DNA from: a virus
Length of the DNA: 21,698 nt
Virus record (IMG/VR): IMGVR_UViG_3300042923_000280
Location: 1 to 21,698 of that record
Reading direction: 5' to 3' (one strand)
Positions 7,051-15,700 of this stretch are shown here, one piece after another. Below the pieces are notes generated by a model, which saw only the letters and a program-made list of their open reading frames with translations, had not been told where the DNA came from and searched no databases. Both the position numbers and the translations under genes were made by a program. Numbering within the stretch: the first letter of the stretch is position 1; each line of letters starts with the position of its first letter.

Positions 7051-7072
7051 ATTTTCTGAATAGAGGTGAATC

Positions 7073-8851
7073 ATGGCGACAGTTCAAGTGCCTAAGCAGG
7101 CGCCACCAACGACAATAGACATATTTCGGGGACTAAATGAGTCAGACTCAGGTGACACACAACTAGAGCTAGGCGAAGCTTCCACGATGAAAAACTTTCG
7201 ATTAACTACCAATGCAAAACTAAGAAAGCGAGAGGGATATGCGGAATTATTCGACTCCTTGGGAGATTTTGACATACAAGGGATGTGGCATGGCAAGGTA
7301 GCAGGAACGCATTATCTCTTATTCGCTTGCAATGGAAACGTCTATAAGCGAGTCGCAGACGTAAATACCTCGATAGGAACTTTAACAGACGCAAAAACAA
7401 CCTTTTTCTCGTTCAAAGAAAAGGTTTATATATTAAATGCCTCAGAATATTACTCATGGGACGGTACAACCTTCGGAGTTGTCGAAGGATACATTCCATT
7501 GATTGCTACTGCAACGCCTCCTACGGGCGGTGGAACGCCGAATGAGAGTTTAAACAACCTCACAGGCAAGAAACATCAAACATTCAGCGGAGATGCGGCG
7601 GCGGTTAATTACCAAGTCGCAGAAGCAGCCCTTACCAGTGTCGACAAGGTTTATGTAGGTGGCGTTCTCAAGACTGTAACAACGGATTATACAGTTAACC
7701 TCACGACAGGCGTGGTGACGTTTGTAGTCGCTCCAGCAACCGGGGTTGATAATGTAGACATCCAATGGACAAAAGGCACAGGAAGCCGCTCAGAGATTAC
7801 AGGGTATAGATACGCAATGCTATTTGGTGGTCAGAACGATACGAGGGTGTTCCTGTACTACAATGGAACTAATCGATATATTTATACCGGCCTCGCTGCT
7901 GGTGTTCCGAGTGCTGAATATTTTCCCGCTCTTAACTACCGCGAAGTTGGATCGGATGAGTTCGCTATAACAGACATTGAACGGCAGTATGATCGACAAC
8001 TAATCTATACAGACGGTGGAGAGACATGGTACAGCTACTACGACCCGATAACTTTAGAAAATGGCGATGTGGTAGCGGACTTCCCAACGTTTACACTAAA
8101 CAATGCAGTTGGTAATATTGCACCAGGACAAGTCCAGCTCATTCAAAACAACCCCTTCAGTATTCAAAATGGGGTATACGAGTGGCAAGCAACTAACGTC
8201 AGAGACGAAAGAAATGTATCCTTTATCTCTCAAAAGGTCAGGCTTTCGATGCAGGAAATTGATCTAACTCAAGCTCTTACAGTCGATTGGGAGGCAATGC
8301 GGGAGTATTGGTTGGCGATTGGGAATCAAGTGTGGATATACAATTACAGATTAGGCGCGTGGTATCGGTTTGAGACAGCCGATGACATCACGTGCTTTTT
8401 AATTGCAGAAAATCAGATGTACATCGGCACTCCTAATGGTCAAATCATGAAGTTTGACGCCGATGAGACTAGCGACAACGGGACGGTTATAAGCGCTGTA
8501 TGGGAGATGGGTTTTTATGATTTCCTTGCGGAATGGCTTCGAAAGTTCCTTAATCGTGTTTGGATATCGATTCAACCAGGTACGAGAGAGCGTGTTGACG
8601 TTTCATGGCAAACGGACAATAACGCATCAAGCGATGAAACTACTATTGAATACAGTTTTATTGATTTCGGCGATGTAGATTTCGATGATTATTCATTCCT
8701 CACGTATTATAATCCTCAACCATTCAGATTGAAAATAAAGGCAAAGAAGTTCGTATATTTTAAGTTAATCCTCACTGCCGATAGCCTAACGGCTAAAGCA
8801 ACAATATTATCAATTAACCTATTGTCCCGAATGGGCGGACAAACGAAATGA
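7073..8851 (+). CDS. Tail nozzle / DNA-stabilisation-like protein
   Basis: A 592-residue protein starting at ATG 7073 behind AGAGGTGA. The opening (IDIFRGLNESDSGDTQLELGEASTMKNFRL pattern, residues about 16-45, then KLRKREGY) is the typical start of the short-tail proteins that close the tail tube, functionally comparable to P22 gp10 or T7 gp12. Repeated beta strands (HYLLFACNGNVYKR, FFSFKEKVYILNASEYYSWDG, MYIGTPNGQIMKFDADE) suggest a beta-propeller. Residues about 162-236 look like an inserted beta domain (DKVYVGGVLKTVTTDYTV). The C-terminal third (WLRKFLNRVWISIQPG, VSWQTDNN) is again beta-rich. Placement between the adaptor and the tailspike agrees with a tail hub role. Assignment to one named family is by pattern only. 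Confidence 0.7.
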   Translation: MATVQVPKQAPPTTIDIFRGLNESDSGDTQLELGEASTMKNFRLTTNAKLRKREGYAELFDSLGDFDIQGMWHGKVAGTHYLLFACNGNVYKRVADVNTSIGTLTDAKTTFFSFKEKVYILNASEYYSWDGTTFGVVEGYIPLIATATPPTGGGTPNESLNNLTGKKHQTFSGDAAAVNYQVAEAALTSVDKVYVGGVLKTVTTDYTVNLTTGVVTFVVAPATGVDNVDIQWTKGTGSRSEITGYRYAMLFGGQNDTRVFLYYNGTNRYIYTGLAAGVPSAEYFPALNYREVGSDEFAITDIERQYDRQLIYTDGGETWYSYYDPITLENGDVVADFPTFTLNNAVGNIAPGQVQLIQNNPFSIQNGVYEWQATNVRDERNVSFISQKVRLSMQEIDLTQALTVDWEAMREYWLAIGNQVWIYNYRLGAWYRFETADDITCFLIAENQMYIGTPNGQIMKFDADETSDNGTVISAVWEMGFYDFLAEWLRKFLNRVWISIQPGTRERVDVSWQTDNNASSDETTIEYSFIDFGDVDFDDYSFLTYYNPQPFRLKIKAKKFVYFKLILTADSLTAKATILSINLLSRMGGQTK

Positions 8852-8860
8852 GGTGGGTTT

Positions 8861-10567
8861 GTGGCAATTACTAAGTTAATTACTGATGTTAACAATGTTC
8901 AGGCTTTAGCTGATAGGCCTAATTCGAATGACGGATTGACCGCAAATGAATTAAAAGAAGTTTTCGATAAAGCTGGAGCAGACATAAAGGACTATATTAA
9001 TAACATTTTAACGCCTGAGATTGACTCAAATTCAGGTTTGAATATAGGTATCGTCAATGTCATGTCATACGGCGCTAAGGGTGACGGAGTTACTAACGAC
9101 ACAGCATCCATTAACGCAACCTTCGATTCACTTGCGGGCGGTGGAGTCGTTGTTATTCCAGGTGGAACTTACATGATTGATGTTGTTACTGATTCAAGAG
9201 ACAGACCATCAACAGGAGGCATTCGTGTCCCGAGTAACGTCACGCTTTTCATCCACCCTGATGCAACCCTAAAGGCGATAACAAATGATTCTGAAAAATA
9301 TGCAGTGTTGAGACTTCTTGATGCTACAAATGTTTTAATTTATGGAGGCGGGACGATAGAAGGAGAACGGAGCACTCACACAGGTGTCGGTGGCGAGTGG
9401 GGTAACGGTATTATGATCAATGGTGGATCTGATATAACAATTGAATCAATAAATATCAAAGATTGTTGGGGGGATGGTATATTCTTCGGATCTGGAACAG
9501 GTTCGCTAGGTGATCCGTCCATAAACGTAAAAATTAAGAATGTAGTAATCGACAACGTACGCAGAAATGGCATTTCAGTAATTTATGGCGAACGACTAAC
9601 GATAGATGGGTGTGAAATTAGAAACACCAACGGAACGGCACCTGAATGTGCAATAGATATTGAACCTGAGTTTTTGTCTGTAGGATATACGGTCAGGGGA
9701 ATCACGATAAACAACTGCAATTTTATTGATAATAACGCTGATGGAGTGTTGGCCTTCTCGGAGGTGTATAACCTCACGATTAGCGATTGTTTAGCTAAAG
9801 GTAATAATCGAGGGTTTGTCCTATTCGGCACTAAAGGCGGTAAATTGGTCGGTAACTCCTGCAAAGAAAACACTCTTTCAGGAATTCATTTAGAGGGTTG
9901 TACTGTGGTAAGCGTAACTGCTAACGAAACAGTACTAAACGGGGAGAACGGCATTTCAGTTATCGGGAGCAGCGAGAAAAACACGATAACAGCAAATGTA
10001 AGTTCAAGCAATACAGGTAGCGGTATTTATGTAGGTGGATCGAGTAAAAATATTATTTCATCCAATATTACGAGGAGCAATGTACAACAAGGAATCCATC
10101 TATTCCAGTCGTTAAATAACGTAGTGAATTCTAATCTCGTTTCGGAAAATACTCAGAATGGAATCAGAGTGTTTTCCACTTCTACTGGAAATAAAATTTC
10201 AGGAAACTCAGTGTTTCAAAATGGATTAAACGGTATTGCAAATGACACATGTGGAGAAACTTCAATCCTAGAAAACGATTGTTATGAAAACTCCCAGACA
10301 ACCAACTCAACCTATCACAACATATATGTGCTTGAATCAGCGGATTGTTCAGTCATAGGGAACAAGTGCAGGAAGGGCGCGACTACAAACAAGCCAGCAA
10401 GAGGAATATTCTTGTCTGGAGCTTCCACTAATCGCACAATCCTTAGTAACAACGATTGTTATTTAGGTGGTGTAAGTTTTGGAATAAATGTGGGCTCCGG
10501 GCCAACAAATACTTATAATGGCGGAAATAAGAATATTGATGGTGCTTTCAGCACAACGCCGAGTTAA
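8861..10567 (+). CDS. Tailspike with pectate-lyase-like right-handed beta-helix
   Basis: A 568-residue protein; start GTG 8861 is preceded by TGAGGTGG. Residues 1-60 (LADRPNSNDGLTANELKEVF) are a short head-binding/trimerisation segment seen on many Firmicute phage fibres. Residues 66-110 carry the signature of the pectate-lyase-3 family: VMSYGAKGDGVTNDTASIN followed by GGGVVVIPGGTYMI. The rest is a chain of beta-helix coils of the type N-x-[IV]-x-x-N-x-x-x-x-x-x-G-I (for example NTITANVSSSNTGSGIYVGG), as in NosD-like and spike proteins. Such spikes bind and often cleave surface polysaccharide; the active residues cannot be read with confidence, so depolymerase activity is inferred. There is no classical C-terminal chaperone domain. 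The stop overlaps the next start as TAATG. Confidence 0.85.
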   Translation: MAITKLITDVNNVQALADRPNSNDGLTANELKEVFDKAGADIKDYINNILTPEIDSNSGLNIGIVNVMSYGAKGDGVTNDTASINATFDSLAGGGVVVIPGGTYMIDVVTDSRDRPSTGGIRVPSNVTLFIHPDATLKAITNDSEKYAVLRLLDATNVLIYGGGTIEGERSTHTGVGGEWGNGIMINGGSDITIESINIKDCWGDGIFFGSGTGSLGDPSINVKIKNVVIDNVRRNGISVIYGERLTIDGCEIRNTNGTAPECAIDIEPEFLSVGYTVRGITINNCNFIDNNADGVLAFSEVYNLTISDCLAKGNNRGFVLFGTKGGKLVGNSCKENTLSGIHLEGCTVVSVTANETVLNGENGISVIGSSEKNTITANVSSSNTGSGIYVGGSSKNIISSNITRSNVQQGIHLFQSLNNVVNSNLVSENTQNGIRVFSTSTGNKISGNSVFQNGLNGIANDTCGETSILENDCYENSQTTNSTYHNIYVLESADCSVIGNKCRKGATTNKPARGIFLSGASTNRTILSNNDCYLGGVSFGINVGSGPTNTYNGGNKNIDGAFSTTPS

Positions 10568-10716
10568 TGAAGGTGATTAAAATTAATAGGTTATATCACG
10601 CCCTATGGTTCCGCTATCATAGGGCGTTACTCAATTCTTTGACGGACAATCCGAACGTCGAAAAGACAAGAATGCACCATGAACGTAAAATGAACCGTCA
10701 CAAGGAGCTTATATAA
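10567..10716 (+). CDS. 49-residue basic protein, coupled at both ends
   Basis: A short frame too small for common length cutoffs. ATG 10567 overlaps the tailspike TAA as TAATG, and its own TAA (10714-10716) overlaps the protease ATG the same way, so the three are joined base by base. The product reads MKVIKINRLYHALWFRYHRA then LLNSLTDNPNVEKTRMHHER, ending KMNRHKELI: basic, aromatic at the front and helical, with many His. An alternative start is GTG 10573, in the same frame. No strong ribosome site precedes the first ATG, so it may rely on ribosomes ending the spike gene. The 3' end contains CAAGGAGC, the ribosome site of the protease. No known family recognised; it may be a small DNA-, RNA- or membrane-associated helper. 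Confidence 0.65.
   Translation: MKVIKINRLYHALWFRYHRALLNSLTDNPNVEKTRMHHERKMNRHKELI
10598..10627 (+). repeat. Perfect 10-bp inverted repeat inside the 49-aa gene
   Basis: ACGCCCTATG (10598-10607) and CATAGGGCGT (10618-10627) flank a 10-base loop. No T run follows, so it is unlikely to be a standard terminator; it could slow transcription or translation, or be a protein-binding site. Confidence 0.7.
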
Positions 10717-11345
10717 TGAAAAAAATACTCTCTTTAATCCTGATTCTCATATTCGTCATCCCTTATCAATCCAGCGCCGGGGAACTCACAGACGAACAAC
10801 AACGAATAAGCGGAATAGATCGCGCAATGAAAGCAACCGTAATGATTGAAATATTAGGTGATGGAATAATCCCGCTAAGCTACTCTAGCGGGTTTTTTGT
10901 TACCCAAAACACCATTATAACTAATCATCATGTAGTCAGCCGTGAGGGTTCAACGGGTATTCGAATCAGGATGTCGGACAATAAAGTTTGTACTGGAACT
11001 GTGGGATACCGGAATAAAGGCGTGGATCTAGCTCTCATTAAGACTGATTGCACAGCGGAACCATTGGAAATCGCAGACTATGCAGTACTAGGCCAAGACG
11101 TATTCGTACTCGGATCGGCTAAAGTGGATTTCGCAGTTAATGCGGGTATCGTGGCTAAGCTAGAGGATAAGCAACACATCGTAGCCAACGTATTTGCTAC
11201 TCACGGAAATAGCGGGGGCGCAATGATTAATTCTGACGGCAAGGTCGTCGGCGTTGTGAGAGGAAGCGAAGATGCTGAATACTTCGTTTACGGAATCCAG
11301 ATTAAGCACATAAAATACTTTTTAGAACAATCGGGGGTGTTGTAA
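10716..11345 (+). CDS. Secreted trypsin-like serine protease
   Basis: A 209-residue protein starting at ATG 10716 behind AAGGAG. Residues 1-21 are a clear signal peptide: KK, then the hydrophobic run ILSLILILIFVIP, then a likely cleavage site after SSA. The mature part has the chymotrypsin-fold (S1, DegP-like) triad: H72 in TNHHVV, D104 in VDLALIK and S166 in GNSGGA, plus the closing GKVVGVV strand. C92 and C112 could form a disulfide outside the cell. There is no PDZ domain, so it is a minimal protease like the S1 fragment of HtrA. It lies between the tailspike and internal protein genes with 1-base TAATG overlaps on both sides. Export could target a host surface protein; a virion-associated role is the alternative. 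A secreted protease in this position is unusual. Confidence 0.87.
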   Translation: MKKILSLILILIFVIPYQSSAGELTDEQQRISGIDRAMKATVMIEILGDGIIPLSYSSGFFVTQNTIITNHHVVSREGSTGIRIRMSDNKVCTGTVGYRNKGVDLALIKTDCTAEPLEIADYAVLGQDVFVLGSAKVDFAVNAGIVAKLEDKQHIVANVFATHGNSGGAMINSDGKVVGVVRGSEDAEYFVYGIQIKHIKYFLEQSGVL

Positions 11346-12709
11346 TGGCGGCCTACAGTTATGCTGATGAAAAAGCAAGGAAGCAAGCCGCAGGAATACC
11401 GCTTAACAATGGGGTGAAAGCCACAACAACCCCGGCTAAACCCACTTCTACAGGCGGCATGTCGCAAGCTCAGATAGATGCTGAGATTAGACGCAAGGCT
11501 AATGAGGGCATAGCGTTAAATAAACCCACAGCGGATAGGCAAGCGATGTATGACGAAGTAAGAGGAAATTTAACAAACGAGGTTTACCGTAAAGCAGACA
11601 ACGGAATCCCTTTGGCGGGAAGTAGTGGTTACAATCAATCGTTGTATGATGCAAGATTAGCCGCTAATAAACAACCGGAAGTTAATGCAAGCGCTATGGG
11701 GACAGGATCGGGAAACGCCGGAACACCTCAATCATTCATTGATCAACTAAACAATTCAAGATTAAACGCCACTCTAGCCGCACTCGGTAAGTCACGGGAT
11801 GCGGCTTTGTCGAATCTAGGGGCTGAAAAGGGCGCGATTGCCCCTAAATATTACGACCAACGAAACCAAGTGGCTGCCGGCGCACAACAACAAGCTCGCA
11901 ACTTCGCTGAGTTTATGGCGGCTAGAGGCGGTACGTCGTCCGGTGCTAACGCTCAAGCTGAATTGTCCCGTAACATGACCACACAAGGCAACCTAGGCAC
12001 TCTAGGGCGGCAAGAGGCGCAAGCATTCACGGACATAGAGCGTAGAACCTCAGACTTGCAGAACGCCTACCAATCCGACGTAGCAGGAGCTACAGCGGGC
12101 GTTGAAGCTGATCGTATGCAAGCGATGCTCCAAGACTATTACAACGAACAACAACGTCAATTACAGATTGCAGGACTCACAGGAGTCTATAACGATCAGA
12201 AGACGCTCGGAGGAAGATCCGCTGACCTCGCACAGCAACAATTCCAATATGGTCAAACACGCGATACTATTGGGGATTCCCAATGGCAACAACAGTTTGA
12301 CCTTAACAAGCAACTTAATGAACGAGACTATAACTATCAGGTCGGACGGGATGATATAGCTGATTCACAGTGGGCGCAACAGTTCAAAGAAGAAGTCAAT
12401 CAAAATGGAGTTCAGAATGCTTTAGCGCGAGTGAAAGCTAGTTCTAGTGGTTCTGGTGGAACTAAAGGGCTATCGCTTGCTCAGAAGATATCCATTTGGA
12501 AGATCAGCGGTGAAGCTCCAGAGGGTATACCAGGAGTCACGCCGGGCGCTAAAGTATATGACGAAGTAGCTGCAAGAAAAGCCGCTGAGAAATCCGGTGG
12601 AGTTAAGCTGTGGGATGCCATTAAAGGTGTCTTAGGATCTGTTAACAATGCGGCTGGAAATGCTTCCGGTGGTGCAAGTGATGCAGATATTAATCAGTAC
12701 CTCAAGTAG
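11345..12709 (+). CDS. Repeat-rich internal virion / DNA-ejection protein
   Basis: A 454-residue protein starting at ATG 11345, whose first base is the last of the protease TAA stop. It is Ala/Gln/Asn-rich, without membrane segments, and long stretches are helical. Three N-terminal copies of R-K-x-A-x-x-G-I-[PA]-L are seen at R12-L20, R50-L58 and R82-L90. A second pair, D-S-Q-W-x-Q-Q-F, starts at residues 311 and 340 (29-residue period). The middle part (NQVAAGAQQQARNFAEFMAA, then RGGTSSGANAQAELSRN) is a pattern common to internal core proteins of podoviruses and N4-like phages. With the 1281-residue protein next door, it is best explained as part of the set of proteins ejected to make the DNA conduit. 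No enzymatic motif seen. Confidence 0.7.
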   Translation: MAAYSYADEKARKQAAGIPLNNGVKATTTPAKPTSTGGMSQAQIDAEIRRKANEGIALNKPTADRQAMYDEVRGNLTNEVYRKADNGIPLAGSSGYNQSLYDARLAANKQPEVNASAMGTGSGNAGTPQSFIDQLNNSRLNATLAALGKSRDAALSNLGAEKGAIAPKYYDQRNQVAAGAQQQARNFAEFMAARGGTSSGANAQAELSRNMTTQGNLGTLGRQEAQAFTDIERRTSDLQNAYQSDVAGATAGVEADRMQAMLQDYYNEQQRQLQIAGLTGVYNDQKTLGGRSADLAQQQFQYGQTRDTIGDSQWQQQFDLNKQLNERDYNYQVGRDDIADSQWAQQFKEEVNQNGVQNALARVKASSSGSGGTKGLSLAQKISIWKISGEAPEGIPGVTPGAKVYDEVAARKAAEKSGGVKLWDAIKGVLGSVNNAAGNASGGASDADINQYLK

Positions 12710-12720
12710 GAGGTGACAAA

Positions 12721-15700
12721 GTGAGCGCGGAAAAACTATATCAGCAAGTAAAAACGGGCAAGGTTAAACTCGATGATTTGAATGATGAGGGTAAAGCCGC
12801 TCTAAAGTCATATATGGCAACAAAACAAGAAAAGCAGAAGGAAACCCTTGTCAATACAGGAAAAACACTGGTTAGCACGGCTAAGAAAATAGGTGACAAG
12901 ATAGGCGGGGATCTCAAAACCGCCTTTTCTGTTGCCCAAGAACGAGGGAAAGCTGTTCAAGCAGAGAAAAAAGCTAAGGAAGAAGCGTTCCAAGCTTCTA
13001 AAACGCCATACGAAAAGTGGTACGACAAAAACATTGCCGATACTAAGGTAGGAAAGGTTCTAGGATTGGCTCAGAAAGCCGATAGAACCGTGTCCAATGT
13101 CAAGGCTGGCGTATTAGATACTGCCTCTATAGGAGCCACACAGGGACTAGGAAGAGCGGCTACCAGTAACATTCCCGAAGGCGAAACAAACCTTAAACCA
13201 ATCTTTGACGAACGCTTAAAGGGAACTGATTACAAAGTCGGTCAAATTGCGGGCTATGTGGCTCCCGGTGTGATTGCTGATAGAGCGGTCGTTAAACTGG
13301 GTGGTCAGTTGCTTCCGAAACTTCCAAAGGTCATGCAAGGGCTTGTCAGGGGCGGCGCGGTAGGGGCATTAGATACAGCAGCCCAAGAAGGTGGAGACGT
13401 TGCATTCCGCGAAGGCACTTTCGATCCTGCAAATGTAGCCTTAGGTGTGGGTTTAGGTGGAGGTCTTGGTGCGGCGGTTCCTGCTGTTGGAAAGTTAATT
13501 CAGAAGTTCAGAGCTAAACCTAGCAATGTCGCTCCGGAAGTTGAACAATCCGTTAGGAACGCGTTTGAAGGAAAAGCAATGAGTAATCTTCGGAATGCTA
13601 CTCAGGATCAATACGTTAATCGTATCATGGGGCAGATTAAAGACGACGTTTACCAACGTATGACACCACCTTTAGAAAATCCAAACGAGTTAGCCAAGTG
13701 GGTTAAGAGTCATATGGGAGACGATATTTCTCTCAATGAAATTAGAAAGTTAACCTATGATGACTTGGGCGAACTAGCGAATGAAATTAAGTCCGGCATC
13801 AAAATGTACGATGTGGCTAATTCTGTTGCAAAAGAACGAGGATTTAATCTTGATGATATATTCGCGGGTAAGCTTCCAAGCGTGAAGGAAACTGTTGCTC
13901 GTGACGCTTCAAGGAGAGCATACGGTGTCGGTGAAGCCCCTAACATTAATATTCAACGAACGATTCGTCCGGAAGGGCCGCAAATCCCTAGGGGTGAGAC
14001 GCCACTCCCGCGAACAACTCCCGTTGATAACGGTACGCCTTTGAATTCTTCGCCAGGAAGACAGCCACAGCCCATCAAGTTAGACGATGAGGTAAGACAG
14101 TTTAACGAAAGTGGCGCAGGGAATGCGGATACGTTCGGAAGCAAAATAAGTAATGCACCAAAGGACAAGAAAGGTTCAATCAGTAAGTGGTGGGAAAAGA
14201 CGCGCACTCAATTAGTCGATGACCTCGCACCTCTAGAAGGGCTTGAGAAGCGTGTTTCTGGCTCCGTAGCAAGCGCAGAAGATAGCTTGTATAAATCTGG
14301 ACGGATGTTCAAGGGAACGCCTGAGAGAGCCGCTCAGATCGTACAGGATAGACTATCGCCAATCGTTAGAAATGTTGAAAAGTCAGGTAATTCTGCTACG
14401 GATCTCGGTAAATACGCCCTTGCGAGACATGCGAAGGACGTCAATGATGCCGGACTTCAATCTGGTTTTACGAATGCTGAAATCGACGATGTTTTAGCAA
14501 GGTATGGAACTCCTGAAATGGAAGCCGCACGGCAAGAACTTGTTCAGGTCAATAAGGATATGTTGGCTGAGCTTGTTGATAGCGGAGTGGTGAGTAAGGA
14601 ATTAGCTAGCGTGCTAAACGATCGTTGGAAGAACTACATCCCTTTATTCCGCGCCTTTGATGATGAGAGTGTAGATATAGGGGCAGGCTTGTCTAATTCG
14701 CTTGCGAATGTAGCGAGTCCTATAAAGACGCTTAAAGGCTCCAGACGTGCGGTTATTGATCCTCTTGAGAATATGGTTAAGAATATCGCCCAATCCATTA
14801 ATGCAGCAGAAAGAAATAGAGTCGCTTCCCAACTTCATCGGTTACACGAAATAGATACACAAAGCAACTTCATTCGTAAATTAGGAGAAGGTGAAGAAGT
14901 AGGGAGGAAGAATGTAGTTAATGTTAAACACGACGGAAATAACGTTAAGTATGAGGTAGAACCAGAGGTCTATAAGGCTCTACTTAACCTTGATAAAGAA
15001 TCCTCAAACATGATCACCAACATTCTCTCCAAGCCCGCTTCATTACTCCGTGCAGGAGCTACGTTGACACCTGAATTCAGCTTACGGAATCCTATGCGGG
15101 ACGTTGTACAGGCTTTTGTGGTCAGTAAATCGGGGTTTAACCCTATTACCGATTTTGGTGCAGGATTGATTCAGAGCATTAAAAAGGGGCCATTGTACAA
15201 GGAATGGATTGATAACCTCGGTGCCTACGGAAATGTAATGTCGATGGATCGTAATGTACACCGTCAAGCCCTTGAAAAGGTGTTCAAGGAGCCTCTATCC
15301 AAAAAGTTCGTTAATATCGTTACAGGTAAGTCGTTGGTAAGGGCGCTACGGTACATTACAGATACCACGGAGTCAGCTACAAAGATAGGTGAGTATCGCG
15401 CAGCTCTCCGTAAGGGCGTCACTAAGCAAGAGGCGGCATATCGATCGAGGGATATCATGGATTTTGCTAGGGCCGGATCCGGTGTCCGTCAGGCTAACAA
15501 GATGGTCGCTTTCCTTAATGCGAATATCCAAGGTAAGTCAAAGTTGATTCGTGCCATAAAAGAGAATCCATCCGGGACCATTGCTAGGGCAGCCACAGCC
15601 GTAACCATTCCGACAGTCGGTATTTATGTTCTTAATAAACAATTCGCAAACGATACACAGCGCGAAACGATCGACAATGCGCCGGATTGGATGCGGAATT

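Noticed and set aside
6114-7072. Group I intron carrying the HNH gene
   Set aside because: The element lies between two complete genes and I could not see intron core pairings or split exons.
10598-10627. Palindrome as a Rho-independent terminator
   Set aside because: The sequence after it is not T-rich and it lies within a coupled coding frame.
12102-12359. Alternate-frame gene inside the 454-aa protein
   Set aside because: Low-complexity shadow of Gln/Asn codons with no ribosome site.
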